Part shown: one piece after another, positions 1 to 9,959 of the stretch
Numbering within the stretch: position 1 is the stretch's first letter
Layout of the letters: each line of letters begins with the position of its first letter
Assembly (NCBI GenBank): GCA_017591395.1
Contig: WEDG01007273.1
Span: forward strand, 24,064 to 88,063
Source of the DNA: Schistocephalus solidus
Lineage: Eukaryota > Platyhelminthes > Cestoda > Diphyllobothriidea > Diphyllobothriidae
Direction of reading: 5' to 3'
DNA: 64,000 nucleotides
Made by a program: the position numbers and the translations under genes
The notes under the pieces: generated by a model
Seen by the model: only the letters and a program-made list of their open reading frames with translations
Told to the model about the DNA's origin: nothing
Databases searched by the model: none

Positions 1-190
1 TCTTCACCGGACACCTGTGTCAACGCGACCCTGTCCTGAATTTTAATTATTCAATAAGCTGCAGTTTTTCTCCTGAAAACACCTGAAACAAAGATCAGGA
101 GTTTTTGTCTCTGTCAGCTTAACTCTCTACTGTATATATATTTTTTGACCTTGCCTGTAAACTGGCAATAAATAAATAAAATAAAATAAA
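1..190 (+). mobile_element. Family D LINE, 3' end only
   Basis: The element starts outside the window. The stretch matches the reverse complement of 1786-1960, 3664-3860 and 8229-8420: a block around ACACCTGTGTCAA, then AATAAGCTGCAG, a hairpin at 58-118, and the terminal motif ACTGGCAATAAATAAATAAA followed by AAAATA repeats. An A-rich genomic tail of this kind marks the 3' end of a reverse-transcribed insertion. No coding sequence remains. Confidence 0.75.
58..118 (+). promoter_or_regulatory. ENE-like U-rich-loop hairpin (family D)
   Basis: Lower stem GCUG...CAG pairs with CUG...CAGC. Five U (65-69) face five U (102-106). Upper stem CUCCUGA (70-76) pairs perfectly with UCAGGAG (95-101). The hairpin lies about 50 nt before the A-rich tail. 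The structure is read directly; the ENE role is inferred. Confidence 0.7.
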
Positions 191-1085
191 AATCTGATTG
201 GATTTAATGGACAAATGAATAGCCCGCTGTCGGCTCTATCCCTGTAAAATTAGCGCTCGAAAATCCATAAGTGACAAACTATTTTCGACCCAAAAAAATT
301 ATTAACACGAAACATAAATTTGTTTACTGTATAGTGATTTATTTTCATATTTTGCTAATACGATACCTTTAAAGAAAGGTGTTTTTTACTTAAAACAAAT
401 TCCTCGTTTCGTACACTATTAACGAAGACGATCTGAAACTCATCGTTATAGAAAACCCAAAATAGTCATAAAGGAATTTAACAATAGAAAATGCATCTTT
501 ATATACACACAAATGGTACGTTTGCGATTACACCTGAGTATTCTATTTAAATTGATATGTCAGTGCCTGGCCTGTGAACATGTAATCTTCTGAAATATTG
601 TATTCCTGTGGCGTTCCTATCAGCACAATCAAGCAAAAATCTGTTTGTCTTGGCCAAATGCATCTAATGTAATGTACAATGGATGATAAACTGCCAATTA
701 TCGTGAAAGGGTGTTAGAATATACACTCGCATGTTAGGCTGCTTGATGACCGCCATACTTTACGTTGCGCTTCATCTAGAGGTGCATGTATGTGCAAAAC
801 TCTGAAAAAGACTATTTTCAGAAGTAATTCTACTTTTGTTGCTTTATTCACCCATTTAATTTCATGGACAGGCTTCCTTTACATTTAAAACTTCAGTTTA
901 CTCATCTAGGTCAGTTTTTCACATTTTCACATTTTGTCTAGTATTTCAAGACAATGTAATCTTAATTTTTAAACCACAATAAGCCTCAGTTTTCTCAACC
1001 ATCTATTCTTTATTGATATGAAACTCTGTGGGACGCAAGGTGCACTGATTTCGCATAACAGGCCGTAACTGTAGCTATAAATTTT
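186..1085. other. Unassigned AT-rich sequence with one dispersed repeat
   Basis: No supported gene. The part at about 258-441 is clearly related to 62361-62530, so it belongs to an unidentified dispersed repeat. The rest shows nothing I can name. Confidence 0.5.
258..441 (+). repeat. Unidentified dispersed repeat, copy 1
   Basis: It shares ordered blocks with 62361-62530 in the same orientation: CCCAAAAA, ACACGAAACA, TTTATTTT..ATATTTTGCTA, then GTTTCGTACACT versus GTTTCACACACT. There is no ORF, and no terminal structure was recognised. Confidence 0.55.
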
Positions 1086-1396
1086 ATAGAGAAGCAGTTT
1101 TTCTCCTCGTTTTTTAAAATTAGCGTCTTGTCGAACTCCCACCCACGATTTAAGCGCAGGCTTTTTTCACTGATTCTTTTCTAGTTCACCGTATATTCCA
1201 AAAATAACTGACTATTGTTTTAAAAATGGTGAATCGTTCAGAATCGGATATGCCTACTGTACAACTCATTTCTGCTGTTCATATGGCTGTTCATATAGTG
1301 CAGGAATTATTCAATTTGTATTTATTTATACCGCAATACTAAGTTTGTAATGAGTGGGCCCTCTGTGCCTTAAATATACAATTTATTTATTTAAAT
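1085..1396 (+). mobile_element. Family C LINE, 3' end fragment
   Basis: It matches the last 300 bp of the family C copy ending at 15597: a GCAGTTTTTCTCCT block, TTCACCGTATATTCCAAAA, a CATATGGCTGTTCA block, a stretch around TACTAAGTTTG, then the terminal motif TTAAATATACAATTTATTT. It is truncated at its 5' end, and the ATTT-repeat tail gives orientation. Confidence 0.75.
1094..1172 (+). promoter_or_regulatory. Decayed ENE-like hairpin (family C)
   Basis: The 5' arm GCAG-U5-CUCCU (1094-1107) is intact. The 3' arm keeps the U run and CACUG (about 1161-1171), but the upper-stem partner has mutated. Confidence 0.4.
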
Positions 1397-1785
1397 CGGA
1401 TGGATTTCATAAGTTAGGACAGCTACTGCATATATTATAAGGACGGATTCCAATTTCGATAGTTCTAACCTCTTTCAGAATAAATACGGCCGTTGTAATT
1501 TATTTTCAGGCAATCAGATTGTGGAGCTCTACACGACTGAGCTTGTTGAAATAGGATATACCTTGTTCGATAAGATAAATAGATAGATTGATTTAGTTGA
1601 GTACCCAAAATGACAGTTTGCTTATGTCTTAACCGTCAATGCTCCGTTGAGGCTGATAATCATCGCCAATAACAGTAATCAAGCGTTTGTTTCAAGAAAA
1701 GTAACAACGGCATAGACAATTTCATTTCGACCAAAGCTTGAAGGACGTTTTTAAAAGATTTCCAGCACAACGTCAAAATCTGTTA
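1397..1785. other. Unassigned spacer
   Basis: No ORF, repeat or RNA signal recognised between the tails of two opposed LINE fragments. Confidence 0.4.
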
Positions 1786-2145
1786 GTTTATTTATTTATT
1801 GCCAGTTTGCACGCAAGGTCAAAAGAGATATACAGTAGAGTGTCGAGCTGACAGTGAAAAAACTCCTGATCGTTCTGTCAAGTGTTTTCAGGAGAAAAAA
1901 CGGCAGCTTATTGAGGGATTAAAGTTCAGGTCAAAGAAGCGTTGACACAGGTGCACGGTGAGGTACTACTTTTTTCAGCGTTATGGATCCGTATTCTACA
2001 CCAGCAGGTATATCGGCGAATGGCTGTTCGCTGTCGACTGAATAAGGAATAAGCCGATTAAGATTTACAGAGCCAGCAATATTGCCTCAGCATGAAGTCC
2101 AGCACACCATCAGAACGAAAAAGAGCTTCAACTGAGTCAGCTTGT
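1786..2145 (-). mobile_element. Family D LINE, 3' fragment
   Basis: Reading the minus strand, the sequence runs through the family D 3' UTR (shared with 3664-4045) and ends in the ACTGGCAATAAATAAA terminal motif at 1786. Similarity to the other D copies fades near 2145. It is 5'-truncated with no coding content. Confidence 0.7.
1847..1907 (-). promoter_or_regulatory. ENE-like U-rich-loop hairpin (family D)
   Basis: On the minus strand, upper stem CUCCUGA pairs with UCAGGAG. Six U (1895-1900) face six U (1857-1862). The lower stem is closed by GCUG and CAGC. It matches the hairpin at 58-118. Confidence 0.7.
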
Positions 2146-2299
2146 AGATGAAATAACTTCTCTACAAGAACGAGGGCTAGATTTTCCTTATTCCCACCGC
2201 CCTTTACGTGTTCATATAAACAGTGTATTTTGCGATGCTCCCGTGCGAGCTTCTGTTAAGAAAACTAAAACAGTTAATGCTTATAAATGCTGTGAGCGC

Positions 2300-2640
2300 T
2301 GTAGGGTTAAATGAACGTACTTAGGAAAGGTAATGTACCTGGACGAAGGCCGGATGAAGAGGAAGGATAAAGGTTTCGAAGGACAAGTTTGCAGACAGCA
2401 TATATTAGGATCCTCTCCTTTTCTCCGTTGAAAGCTAGGATTTGTCTCGAATTTTCCTTAAGATCCGCTTTGTCTAGGTGTGATGAGGTGTTATGGTGGC
2501 CATTGAAATCTGCCCAGACTATCAATGCATGCGATTTTTCACTGCTTCGTATTGAGCTCACCTTTTTTCCGAAAAGTTTTAGTTATTGCGTTAGAACGAC
2601 AGATCGCCGGTGGACTGTGGAAACTGCTTGTTATCAGTAA
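2300..2640 (-). pseudogene. CR1-like LINE endonuclease fragment
   Basis: Minus-strand ORF 2307-2561 carries a degraded apurinic-type (EEP) endonuclease segment: ALIVWADFNG stands where CR1 enzymes have a GDFN catalytic motif, followed by a region resembling the end of the domain (LRPGTLPFLSTFI). It lies downstream on the same strand of the family E 3' end at 2885-3660, so it must belong to a different insertion. No RT is attached. Assignment rests on motif resemblance only. Confidence 0.5.
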
Positions 2641-2884
2641 TAACCGATTGCGAATTCTACTATTTAGCTGGCTGATCACATGAGCACCAAAGTGAAAATT
2701 GCCATTAGATTACCGCCTCTTAAAGTTTGTTTTCATAGTGCCTGTGGGCGCTTAAAATACAAAGTTATTTACTGCATCTGTGGGTAAAATATCATCGGTC
2801 TAAGCTAACCGGTTTTGCGAACGCATCCACAATTGCATATTTGTATATAATGGAGGGTTACAGGCATTGCCATTGATTACCCTA
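2641..2884. other. Unassigned spacer
   Basis: AT-rich sequence between two LINE fragments; nothing recognised. Confidence 0.4.
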
Positions 2885-3660
2885 TTAATGAAAATTTATC
2901 ATTTGCATATGAACAGTCAATATAAAAAGTAGAGCCCGAAAGATTTGAAAGGTTGTTTTTAAGTAATCATGTTTTGAGAGTCGTCGTTTGTCAAATATTA
3001 TGTCATCAAGCCTTCTTTTCAAATCAGAAATGCTGCCAGCGGTAACCGTCTCGCTCGGTATCGAGTTCCAAGGTCGTACCACTCATTGGCTGAAAAAAAC
3101 TTTCTGAGGTTCAATTGTGGGCGCTCGCCATTGTCCTTGTTCGGATGAACACGCAAATGAAAGTCGCGCAGGTAAACTTGAAAAATACTCCGAGCTCAGG
3201 AAGATATCATGGCCCAGGATAATCCGGAATGTCAAGAGAAAGGCTACCCCGTAAGGGCCTGTCAAGCTTTTTCGATCTATCATGTTACGGTTAAGTCTTA
3301 AGACCGTCGACCATCTTCGTTGCTATCCGTTCCACCTGTTCAAGAAGGTCAACATCTTTCTTCATCCACGGTAACCAGGCTGGTATTCCGTTATCTAAAT
3401 GTGGGCTCATGAAGACGCCATAGAAATTTTCGAAGAGATCAGGGGGTGAATATTTTAAACGCACTTCTGATCCAATGCAGTGTACATGTTGCCTTCTGGA
3501 ATGCTTTCTTACAGTGTTCCGTTGGCATTAAATTCACAGTTGTCCACATTCCCAGATCTTTGTGTGTTTCTACCTCTTTTAATGCAGAGCCATTAATAAA
3601 GGTTTCAGATAACATTTTCGACCAGCGCTTATAGGTAGGATCATACACTTGCATACATTA
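2885..3660 (-). pseudogene. Family E LINE, RT C-terminal part and 3' end
   Basis: The minus strand encodes, in broken frames, the end of a CR1-like RT. ORF 3439-3654 has the segment around ALKEVETHKDLGMWTT, where the V.E.KDLG motif is typical of the region after the RT palm. ORF 2885-3082 holds the usual C-terminal motif of CR1 polyproteins, VRPWNSIPSETV..SISDLKRRLD. The same segments occur in order in the plus-strand family E copy at 53750-54391. The part from about 3105 upward is duplicated at 7663-8215. Confidence 0.75.
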
Positions 3661-3663
3661 AAC

Positions 3664-4410
3664 TGAATGTTTTAATTTATTTATTGCCAGTTTACGGGCA
3701 AGGTCAACAGGGATTTACAGAAGGGGGTCGAGCTAACAGTGAAAAACTCCTGATCGTTCTTTAAAATGTTTTTAGGAGAAAAAACTGCAGCTTATTGAAC
3801 GGATTTAAGTTCAGGACAGGAAAGTATTGACACAGGTGCACGGTGTATTACTTTTCCTTTCAGTGTTGTGGATATGGTATTCTGTACAAACAGCAGGTAT
3901 ACCGGTGAACGGCTGCTCGATGTCGACTGAGATATAACCCGATTACAGACTGCAGAGCCAGCAGTATTGCCTTCAGCATGAAGTCCGGCACAGGATGCAG
4001 AGTCTGTGGACGCCATAAGAACGGAAGAGAGCTTCCAGAGAATCAGCACCCAAAATTCTTGGAAGGTGTCCTGAATGTAGAAAACTAGTTACAGCTCTCG
4101 TAAACATAGGATTGATTTGCTGAATTTTAATATTTCTGCGTAATTAATTCCAGATTACTATAGCATTTACCGAAAAAATGACGGTATCTAACGGTGCGTG
4201 TCAAAGGAAAAAATAAAAATGCATCTCTATTATTGGTGTGCCGAAATTGGTCGAACTGCCTCAGGGATGTAAGGGGGTTAACGGTAAAACTGTTTAAAAG
4301 TTTAAACAGCACAAATAGTCCCTTCTGTAATCTAGGAAGCCACAACGGGTCGATGCTTGTAAAATCACAGCATTGTTCGGAAGGACAGGTTTCTGTGCTC
4401 TGAAGTTAAA
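3664..4410 (-). pseudogene. Family D LINE, RT C-terminus and 3' UTR
   Basis: Minus-strand ORF 4127-4345 contains FVLFKLLNSFTVNPLTSLRQ, matching the end of the RT in the plus-strand family D copy (59380-59450, FKLLNSRTFNPLTTI). It is followed by the family D 3' UTR, a U-rich-loop hairpin and the ACTGGCAATAAATAAATT tail at 3664. It is 5'-truncated. A second copy lies at 8229-8965. Confidence 0.7.
3732..3791 (-). promoter_or_regulatory. ENE-like U-rich-loop hairpin (family D)
   Basis: Minus strand: GCUGCAG, six U, CUCCU; then AGGAG, five U, CACUG and AGC. Lower stem CAG/CUG plus GCU/AGC, upper stem 5 bp. Confidence 0.65.
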
Positions 4411-5803
4411 ACTCTTTTTTAAACATGTCCCAACTGGTCGGATGAGTTCCTAGAAATGACAACATTTAAGATTTAATTTATAAAAATGATGTCCAACCTC
4501 TTTTTATGAATTTCCATCGTGATCTATTCACAAGTGATCGCGCAATAATTCACTGTTGTTTTCCCGCCCCCCTTCTTACGAAGCCTGAGGTTAAATGCAA
4601 TAACCTCGACTTTGCTTACACAAACCATGAAATAATTAATAATTTCGTTACACTCTAGATTGGCATAGCATATTCTAAATCAGCGATCCAAGCTTTTTCC
4701 GTGAGCTATTGCAGAGCCTTACAGAAAAAATCCAGGACTTTATTCCGTTTAAGATTTTTAATTCAAATACAGCTTCTTCTACTGTTCCGCATTTTCTCCA
4801 GAACAGACTTAAAAAATTACGAAAGCAACTTAAAGATTCATCTAAAACCTCTTTGTCAGTTCATTTAAGGATTGCAAAAATATTTGAATTCGCATCGTAA
4901 ATAAGGCTCGCGAGAGAAAAGCGTAGGGATTCTCGGGCACTTAGTGATGCCAATTCATCCAAATCTGTTGCTCAAATCTTCCATATTCGGTCATCGGCTA
5001 TGCATCTGAATGTAAATCCACCCTTACTCGACTGTAACAAAAATTGTTACAGACGATTTGGGCAAGCAGAATTGTTAAATTCGTTTTTTTGCCAACCACT
5101 TTCCCACTGAAACTAGCTCCACTCCCACAATTCCTCTCTTTTTCAAATTAACTTCTAACAAACCTTAATTTCTCGCCTCCACGTATTCAAAAAGAAAGAG
5201 CTCACTTAAAAAATCACATTCAGTTGGCACTGATACCATTACAAACTCACTAATTAAACAATTAAGAGATTTTCCACCTTTACTAAGCAAGTTATTCTCA
5301 GTATTTCTTGAAAATGGTTTCTTCCCCGATTATTGGAAAACTTCTATTATAATACCAGTTTTTAAATCTGGTTCCCGCTCTGACATTCATAACTATCGCG
5401 GTGTTCATAAAGCGCCCTCTCTTGCTAAACTCTTCAAAAAACAAATTGCAAAACAAATCACGGATTTTTGCATAAGCAATCAAATTATCAACTTTTCCCA
5501 ACACGGCTTCTTACCGGACCGCTCTTGTAAAACCTGCCACATGTCTTTTCTAAATCTACTAAACTCTTTTCGTAATGATAATATATCTGTAGTAGTTATC
5601 TATATTGATCTTAGTAAGGCATTCGATAAAGTGCCTAATAGATGACTTCTAGCTAAACTAAAAGCTATAGGATTTCGTAGTCCCCTTACTGACTTTATTA
5701 GATCATACCTAAATGATCGAAAACTAAACGTTTTAGGGGGTCCACATACTCAAGTGTTATCCCGCTTGTTAGTGGTGTCCTTCAAGGTACCGTATTAGGT
5801 CCT

Positions 5804-6688
5804 TTGTTGTTCTCACTGTATATAAATGATATTTCATCGATAATTAAACATTCTCAATCTTTTATTTACGCTGATGACCTCAAATGCGTGTATTCCTTCT
5901 CAAACTCTACGACCGAACGGTGCCTAGAACAAATTCATTCAGACTTAGACACTCTTTTGGCCCGGAGCTCCACATGGCTAATGGAGTTCTCACCTACTAA
6001 GTGTCGCAACATGCGTTCTGGGCCTGTGAGGCTGCCGCAACCTCTTATCTTTGATGGTTGCCCTATGATTGAATGTTCTTCCATCAAGGACTTAGGCTTA
6101 AGTTACACCAATATATTAGATCTTTCGCCTCATGCCGATAGAATTACGGCCAAAGCTGCTCAGATTTGCGGCTTTATTTCTTATAATTTCTACCTTTGCG
6201 AAAATAAATTAAGACTTAATCGTATGTTTGTACTTCCCATTCTTGAATTTTGCTGTCCTTTCTTCGGTTTAATGAACGAATCTAGCCGGTCAAAAATTGA
6301 AAATGTCAAAAGACATTTCACAAAAATACTCCTATTTCCGACTCTTTCAACTATTTCTTACTCAAAAAGATGCCAGCTAACGAATATTAAATTTCTTTGG
6401 GTCAGGAGACTTGAAGCAGGCTTTTGTCTCCTTTTCCGACTAAATAGTATTCCAACTCTCCTCAAGCCTTCTGTCATTATCCCCGTTAGTCTTCCTTATA
6501 ACCTAAGACATTCTGCACTAATTACACCAACCCCTACACCCTCCACGTGTAAACGCTCTCTTTTATTTGCTTCTAGGTATAGTTTTCTTTGGAATAACTT
6601 GCCAATAGAAATAAGGTCGTTTACTTGTCTATCTGCATTCAAGCGAAGACTGAACATTTATCTTAACACTGATTCTATTAACCTTTAA
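5804..6688 (+). pseudogene. Family A reverse transcriptase, palm to C-terminus (294 residues open)
   Basis: RT of a CR1/Jockey-group non-LTR retrotransposon, which would copy element RNA at a nicked target. The open part starts at the LFSLYIND segment (RT block 4), has the catalytic YADD box at 5867-5878, the WL.EFSPTKC segment, the KDLG motif, and runs to the natural C-terminus after an RRLNIYLNTDSINL segment. Upstream RT (5500-5800) is recognisable (FDKVPN, a weakened LQGTVLGPL) but frameshifted, so no full enzyme can be made. This is the longest open RT C-terminal half of family A in the window. Confidence 0.85.
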
Positions 6689-7086
6689 TTTTCTTAAGCT
6701 TTTTCTAGCATCTTTCCCCATGAATCGGAGAAAGGACCATCTGGATTTTAAGTGACCCTCTTGAAACTATATTTTCGCTAACTCGAGTCGCCCATGAACT
6801 ATGATTTCTCCTTATATCACCAGCCACCCAAACGATGACGTCATTCGGACGTACACATTCGGTGGTCCACAGTCTAAAATGCTACCGTTTCTTTGGATAC
6901 TTACCATCATCAGAATTCAATTCTGGATCCTAAGATGCTGAGGACTTAAGTTAATTGACGCATTTTCGCGAGATTTTGTTTCATAGGCCTAAGTGATCAA
7001 GAACGAATCATCTTGACGTTTCGTTATCTAATTCTGAAACGCTACTTCAGTATTACCCTACACTACCACCTGACCATTTTTCCAAA

Positions 7087-7171
7087 GCAGGTTTTTTCTC
7101 CTACCTTCTATTCGAAAATGAGGGCCTATTGAACTCTGTCTCCATTTTTAAGGTAGGAGTTTTTTCACTGC
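7087..7171 (+). promoter_or_regulatory. ENE-like U-rich-loop hairpin (family A)
   Basis: GCAG, six U, CUCCUACC (7098-7105), then GGUAGGAG (7152-7159), six U, CACUGC. The upper stem is 8 perfect bp and the lower stem 4 bp. It lies about 190 nt before the element end. Confidence 0.75.
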
Positions 7172-7366
7172 CTATTTTTTCTAGTTTACCATTAATTTCA
7201 AAACATCGCTAACTGTTGACATAGCAGGACAATTTATTTCTGCATTATTAATTATTTGTAAATTTTATCTGCACACATTGCCATAACTTTATTTCGTTAC
7301 TAATGTTTGCTTAGACAGTGCCTTGCCGGTGCTAACCAAATATCAATACTGAAATAAAAAAATAAA

Positions 7367-7500
7367 TAAAAGTGCTCGATTTATTCTATCTTCCTCTGTT
7401 TACTCGTGTGCAGAAGGCTGACCAAGTACTTAGTTTGCCGAGTCGATATTCGATTGTAACTCTTTTGCGTCGTCAGCACAGCTGACTAAATAAATAAATA
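7367..7500 (+). repeat. Unidentified element 3' end (H), copy in unit 1
   Basis: The sequence TTCGATTGTAACTCTTTTGC and the following GTCGTCA..GCTGACT ends in TAAATAAATAATAATAA, a LINE/SINE-like tail. It is repeated at 8978-9110. It abuts the tail of a minus-strand family C end, so two A-rich tails meet head-on. Confidence 0.5.
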
Positions 7501-7662
7501 ATAATAATAAATAAATTATATATTTAAGGCCCAGAAGGCCCCATCATTCAAACTTATTTTCGTGGTTTAAATCAATATAAAGTAGATAAATGCTGCACTA
7601 TGTGAGCAATGGCCATATGAACAGCATAAATGAGTAGTATGATAGGCATATCCGATTCCGAG
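7490..7662 (-). mobile_element. Family C LINE, 3' end fragment
   Basis: Minus-strand family C terminal sequence (reverse complement of 15425-15597). It stops abruptly at 7662, where family E sequence begins. That breakpoint is the tandem-duplication junction. Confidence 0.75.
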
Positions 7663-8215
7663 GTTCCATCGTGTGCGCGCGCTATTTTCCCTTGTTCGGA
7701 TGACCACGCAAATAAGTTGTGCAGACAAAATCGACAAAATCCTCCGATCTCAGGATGGAATCATGGCCCAGGATAATCCGGAATGTCAAGAGCAGGCTAC
7801 CCGTAAGTGCCTCTCAAGCTTTTTCTATCTATCTTGGTACGGTTAAGTCTTAAGACCGTCGACCATCTTCGTTGCTATCCGTTGCACCTGTTCGAGGAGG
7901 TCAACATCTTTTCTTCATCCACGGTAACCAGGCTGGTATTCCGTTATCTAAATGTGGGCTCATGAAGACGCCATAGAATTTTTCGAAGAGATCAGGAGGT
8001 GAATATTTTAAACGCACTTCTGATCCAATGCAGTGTACATGTTGCCTTCTGGAATGCTTTTCTTACAGTGTTCCGTTGGCATTAAATTCACAGTTGTACA
8101 CATTCCCAGATCTTTGTGCGTTTCTACTTCTTTTAATTCAGAGACATTAATAATAAACTAGTGTTTCAGATAAAATTTTCGACCAGCGCTTATAGGTAGG
8201 ATCATACACTTGCAT
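7663..8215 (-). pseudogene. Family E LINE fragment (unit 2)
   Basis: Near-copy of 3105-3660 with several frameshifts. It has no 3' end of its own because the duplication breakpoint at 7663 cuts it. Confidence 0.75.
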
Positions 8216-8228
8216 ACATTAAACTGAA

Positions 8229-8965
8229 TGTTTTAATTTATTTATTGCCAGTTTACGGGCAAGGTCAACAGGGATTTACAGAAGGGGGTCGAGCTAACAG
8301 TAAAAAACTCCTGATCGTTCTTTAAAATGTTTTTAGGAGAAAAAACTGCAGCTTATTGAACGGATTTCAGTTCAGGACTGGAAAGTATTGACACAGGTGC
8401 ACGGTGTATTACTTTTCCTTTCAGTGTTGTGGATATGGTATTCTGTACAAGCAGCAGGTATGCCGGTGAACGGCTGCCCGATGTCGACTGAGATATAACT
8501 CGATTACGGACTGCAGAGCCAGATGTATTGCCTTCAGCATGAAGTCCGGCACAGGATGCAGAGTCTGTGGACGCCATAAGAACGGAAGAGAGCTTCCAGA
8601 GAATCAGCACCCAAAATTCTTGGAAGGTGTCCTGAATGTAGAAAACTAGTTACAGCTCTCGTAAACATAGGATTGATTTGCTGAATTTTAATATTTCTGC
8701 GTAATTAAATTCCAGATTACTATAGCGTTTACCGAAAAAAAGACGGTATCTAACGGTGCGTGTCAAAGGAAAAAATAAAAATGCATCTCTATTATTGGTG
8801 CGCTGAAATTGGTCGAGCTGCCTCAGGGATGTAAGTGGGTTAACAGTAAAACTGTTTAAAAGTTTAAACAGTACAAATAGTCCCTTTCTGTAATCCAGGA
8901 AGCCACAACGGGTCAATGCTGTAAGATCACAGCATTGTTGGAAGGACAGGTTTATGTGCTCTGAA
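8229..8965 (-). pseudogene. Family D LINE, RT C-terminus and 3' UTR (unit 2)
   Basis: Close copy of 3664-4410 with the same RT C-terminal segment (GLFVLFKLLNSFTVNPLTSL, ORF 8650-8916), hairpin and tail. It is in the same position relative to family E, as expected of a duplicated block. Confidence 0.75.
8293..8352 (-). promoter_or_regulatory. ENE-like U-rich-loop hairpin (family D)
   Basis: Minus strand GCUGCAG, six U, CUCCU and AGGAG, six U, ACUG...AGC; near-identical to 3732-3791. Confidence 0.65.
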
Positions 8966-8977
8966 GTTAAAACTCTT

Positions 8978-9110
8978 AGTAAAGAAAGTGCTGGACTGAT
9001 TCTATTTTCCTCCGTTCACTCGTGTACAGAAGACCGATCAGGCACTTAGTTTATCGATATTCGATTGTAACTCTTTTGCGTCGTCACCCCGGCTGACTTA
9101 AATAAATAAT
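8978..9110 (+). repeat. Unidentified element 3' end (H), copy in unit 2
   Basis: Related to 7367-7500 over its full length (TTCGATTGTAACTCTTTTGC, then GTCGTCACCCCGGCTGACTT, then an A-rich tail). Confidence 0.5.
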
Positions 9111-9958
9111 AATAAATAAATTGTTCATGTAAGGCCCAGAGTGCCCCATCATTACAAACTTATTATGATGGTTTAAATAAATACAATGTGGATAATTGCT
9201 GCACTATGTGAGCAGCCATATGAACAGCATAAATGAGTAGTATGACAGGCATATCCGATTCAGAACGATTTGACATTTTTAAAATACAAGTCAACAATCT
9301 TTGGCGCATACGGTGAACAAGATAAGAAGTAGTAAAAAACGTCTACGGTTAAATCGGAGGCAGAGTTCTGTGAGCCGCCAATTAAAAAAACTAGAAGAAA
9401 AAAACTGCTTTATTAATAAAGTAATAGGTAGATTAAATAGGCAAGAATTATGATGTTGCTGGCAACGTTTGAGGGTTCGGAACGCTCCTTGTCGGGTGAG
9501 AGATAATATAGCAGTCAGAGCTACTGTTTATAACCACCAGTGGAGGTGAGAGAGTAGGATCTCATCGTGGACAACAGAGTTGAAACGAAGAGGGGACAGT
9601 GGAGGGCACGAGATCATCATCGAGATGCGACCTTGCTGACTGCATAGTCCACCAACAAAGAGGCGATGCCATCAGCACCCGTCTCCATCATCAAATGAAC
9701 CTGGAGACCATCGGCATTGTCGCAAAATCGGAAAGTATCAAGGTTGTCAAGAGTTGGCGATGCTAGTTTAAAAGGAGGGGACGAAAACGTGAATGCAAAG
9801 ATTGACTCTGCAGATGATGATGGAAATATTTTTAGAGACCAATATAGTATCAAGGGAGCTGCCTCAAATACCAAGAGGACCCTTTTCAAAATCCGAAAGT
9901 TGCGAGTTTGGGAAGGAAAACAGACAATAAGGACTTGCTATCTTCCAAAGTTAAATGT
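9095..9958 (-). mobile_element. Family C LINE, 3' part
   Basis: The minus strand matches 14750-15597 in order: the last RT codons (AACATTTAACTT...CCAAACTCGCAAC), the stop, a long 3' UTR and the family C tail. The minus-strand ORF at 9617-9889 and plus ORF at 9717-10049 lie in this UTR and are not genes. Confidence 0.75.
9329..9408 (-). promoter_or_regulatory. Decayed ENE-like hairpin (family C)
   Basis: The minus-strand 5' arm GCAG-U7-CUUCUAG and 3' arm with a U6 run before ACUACU are recognisable. The upper stem is partly lost. Confidence 0.35.
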
Positions 9959-9959
9959 T

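Larger units (their letters stand above)
3105..4410. repeat. Unit 1 (left part) of a 1.6-kb tandem duplication
   Basis: 3105-4410 is closely similar to 7663-8965, including the same junction between family E (minus) and family D (minus) near 3660/8215. Identical insertion junctions mean one composite was copied, not that elements inserted twice. The unit continues at 7367-7662 after a family A insertion. Confidence 0.75.
4420..7366 (+). mobile_element. Family A LINE, 5'-truncated copy inserted in the duplication
   Basis: The copy begins inside the endonuclease region (the AAACATGTCCCAACTGG block, as at 46513), runs through the RT and ends at the family A terminal sequence GTGCTAACCAAATA plus an A-rich tail. 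The duplicated sequence around 8968-8982 is the same locus without this insertion, so its ends can be read by comparison: flanking AAAACTCTT on the left and AGTGCT on the right. Reading frames are broken upstream of 5804 (for example an early stop after the FDKVPN segment at about 5643). Confidence 0.85.
7663..9263. repeat. Unit 2 of the 1.6-kb tandem duplication
   Basis: Order E(-), D(-), H(+), C(-), the same as unit 1 once the family A insertion at about 4411-7366 is removed. Length is about 1.6 kb in both units. The right breakpoint, in family C near 9263, matches the position where unit 1 stops at 7662. Confidence 0.75.

Noticed and set aside
6905..6945. Hammerhead-ribozyme-like words (CTGATGA ... 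GAAAC) on the minus strand of the family A 3' UTR, also at 13560-13600
   Set aside because: CTGATGA, a 3-bp stem II and GAAAC are present, but there is no matching stem III or cleavage triplet and no stem I.
7091..7165. T-runs in the 3' UTR hairpins as pol III terminators or polypyrimidine tracts
   Set aside because: The runs occur as symmetric pairs between complementary stems in every good copy, which neither explanation predicts.
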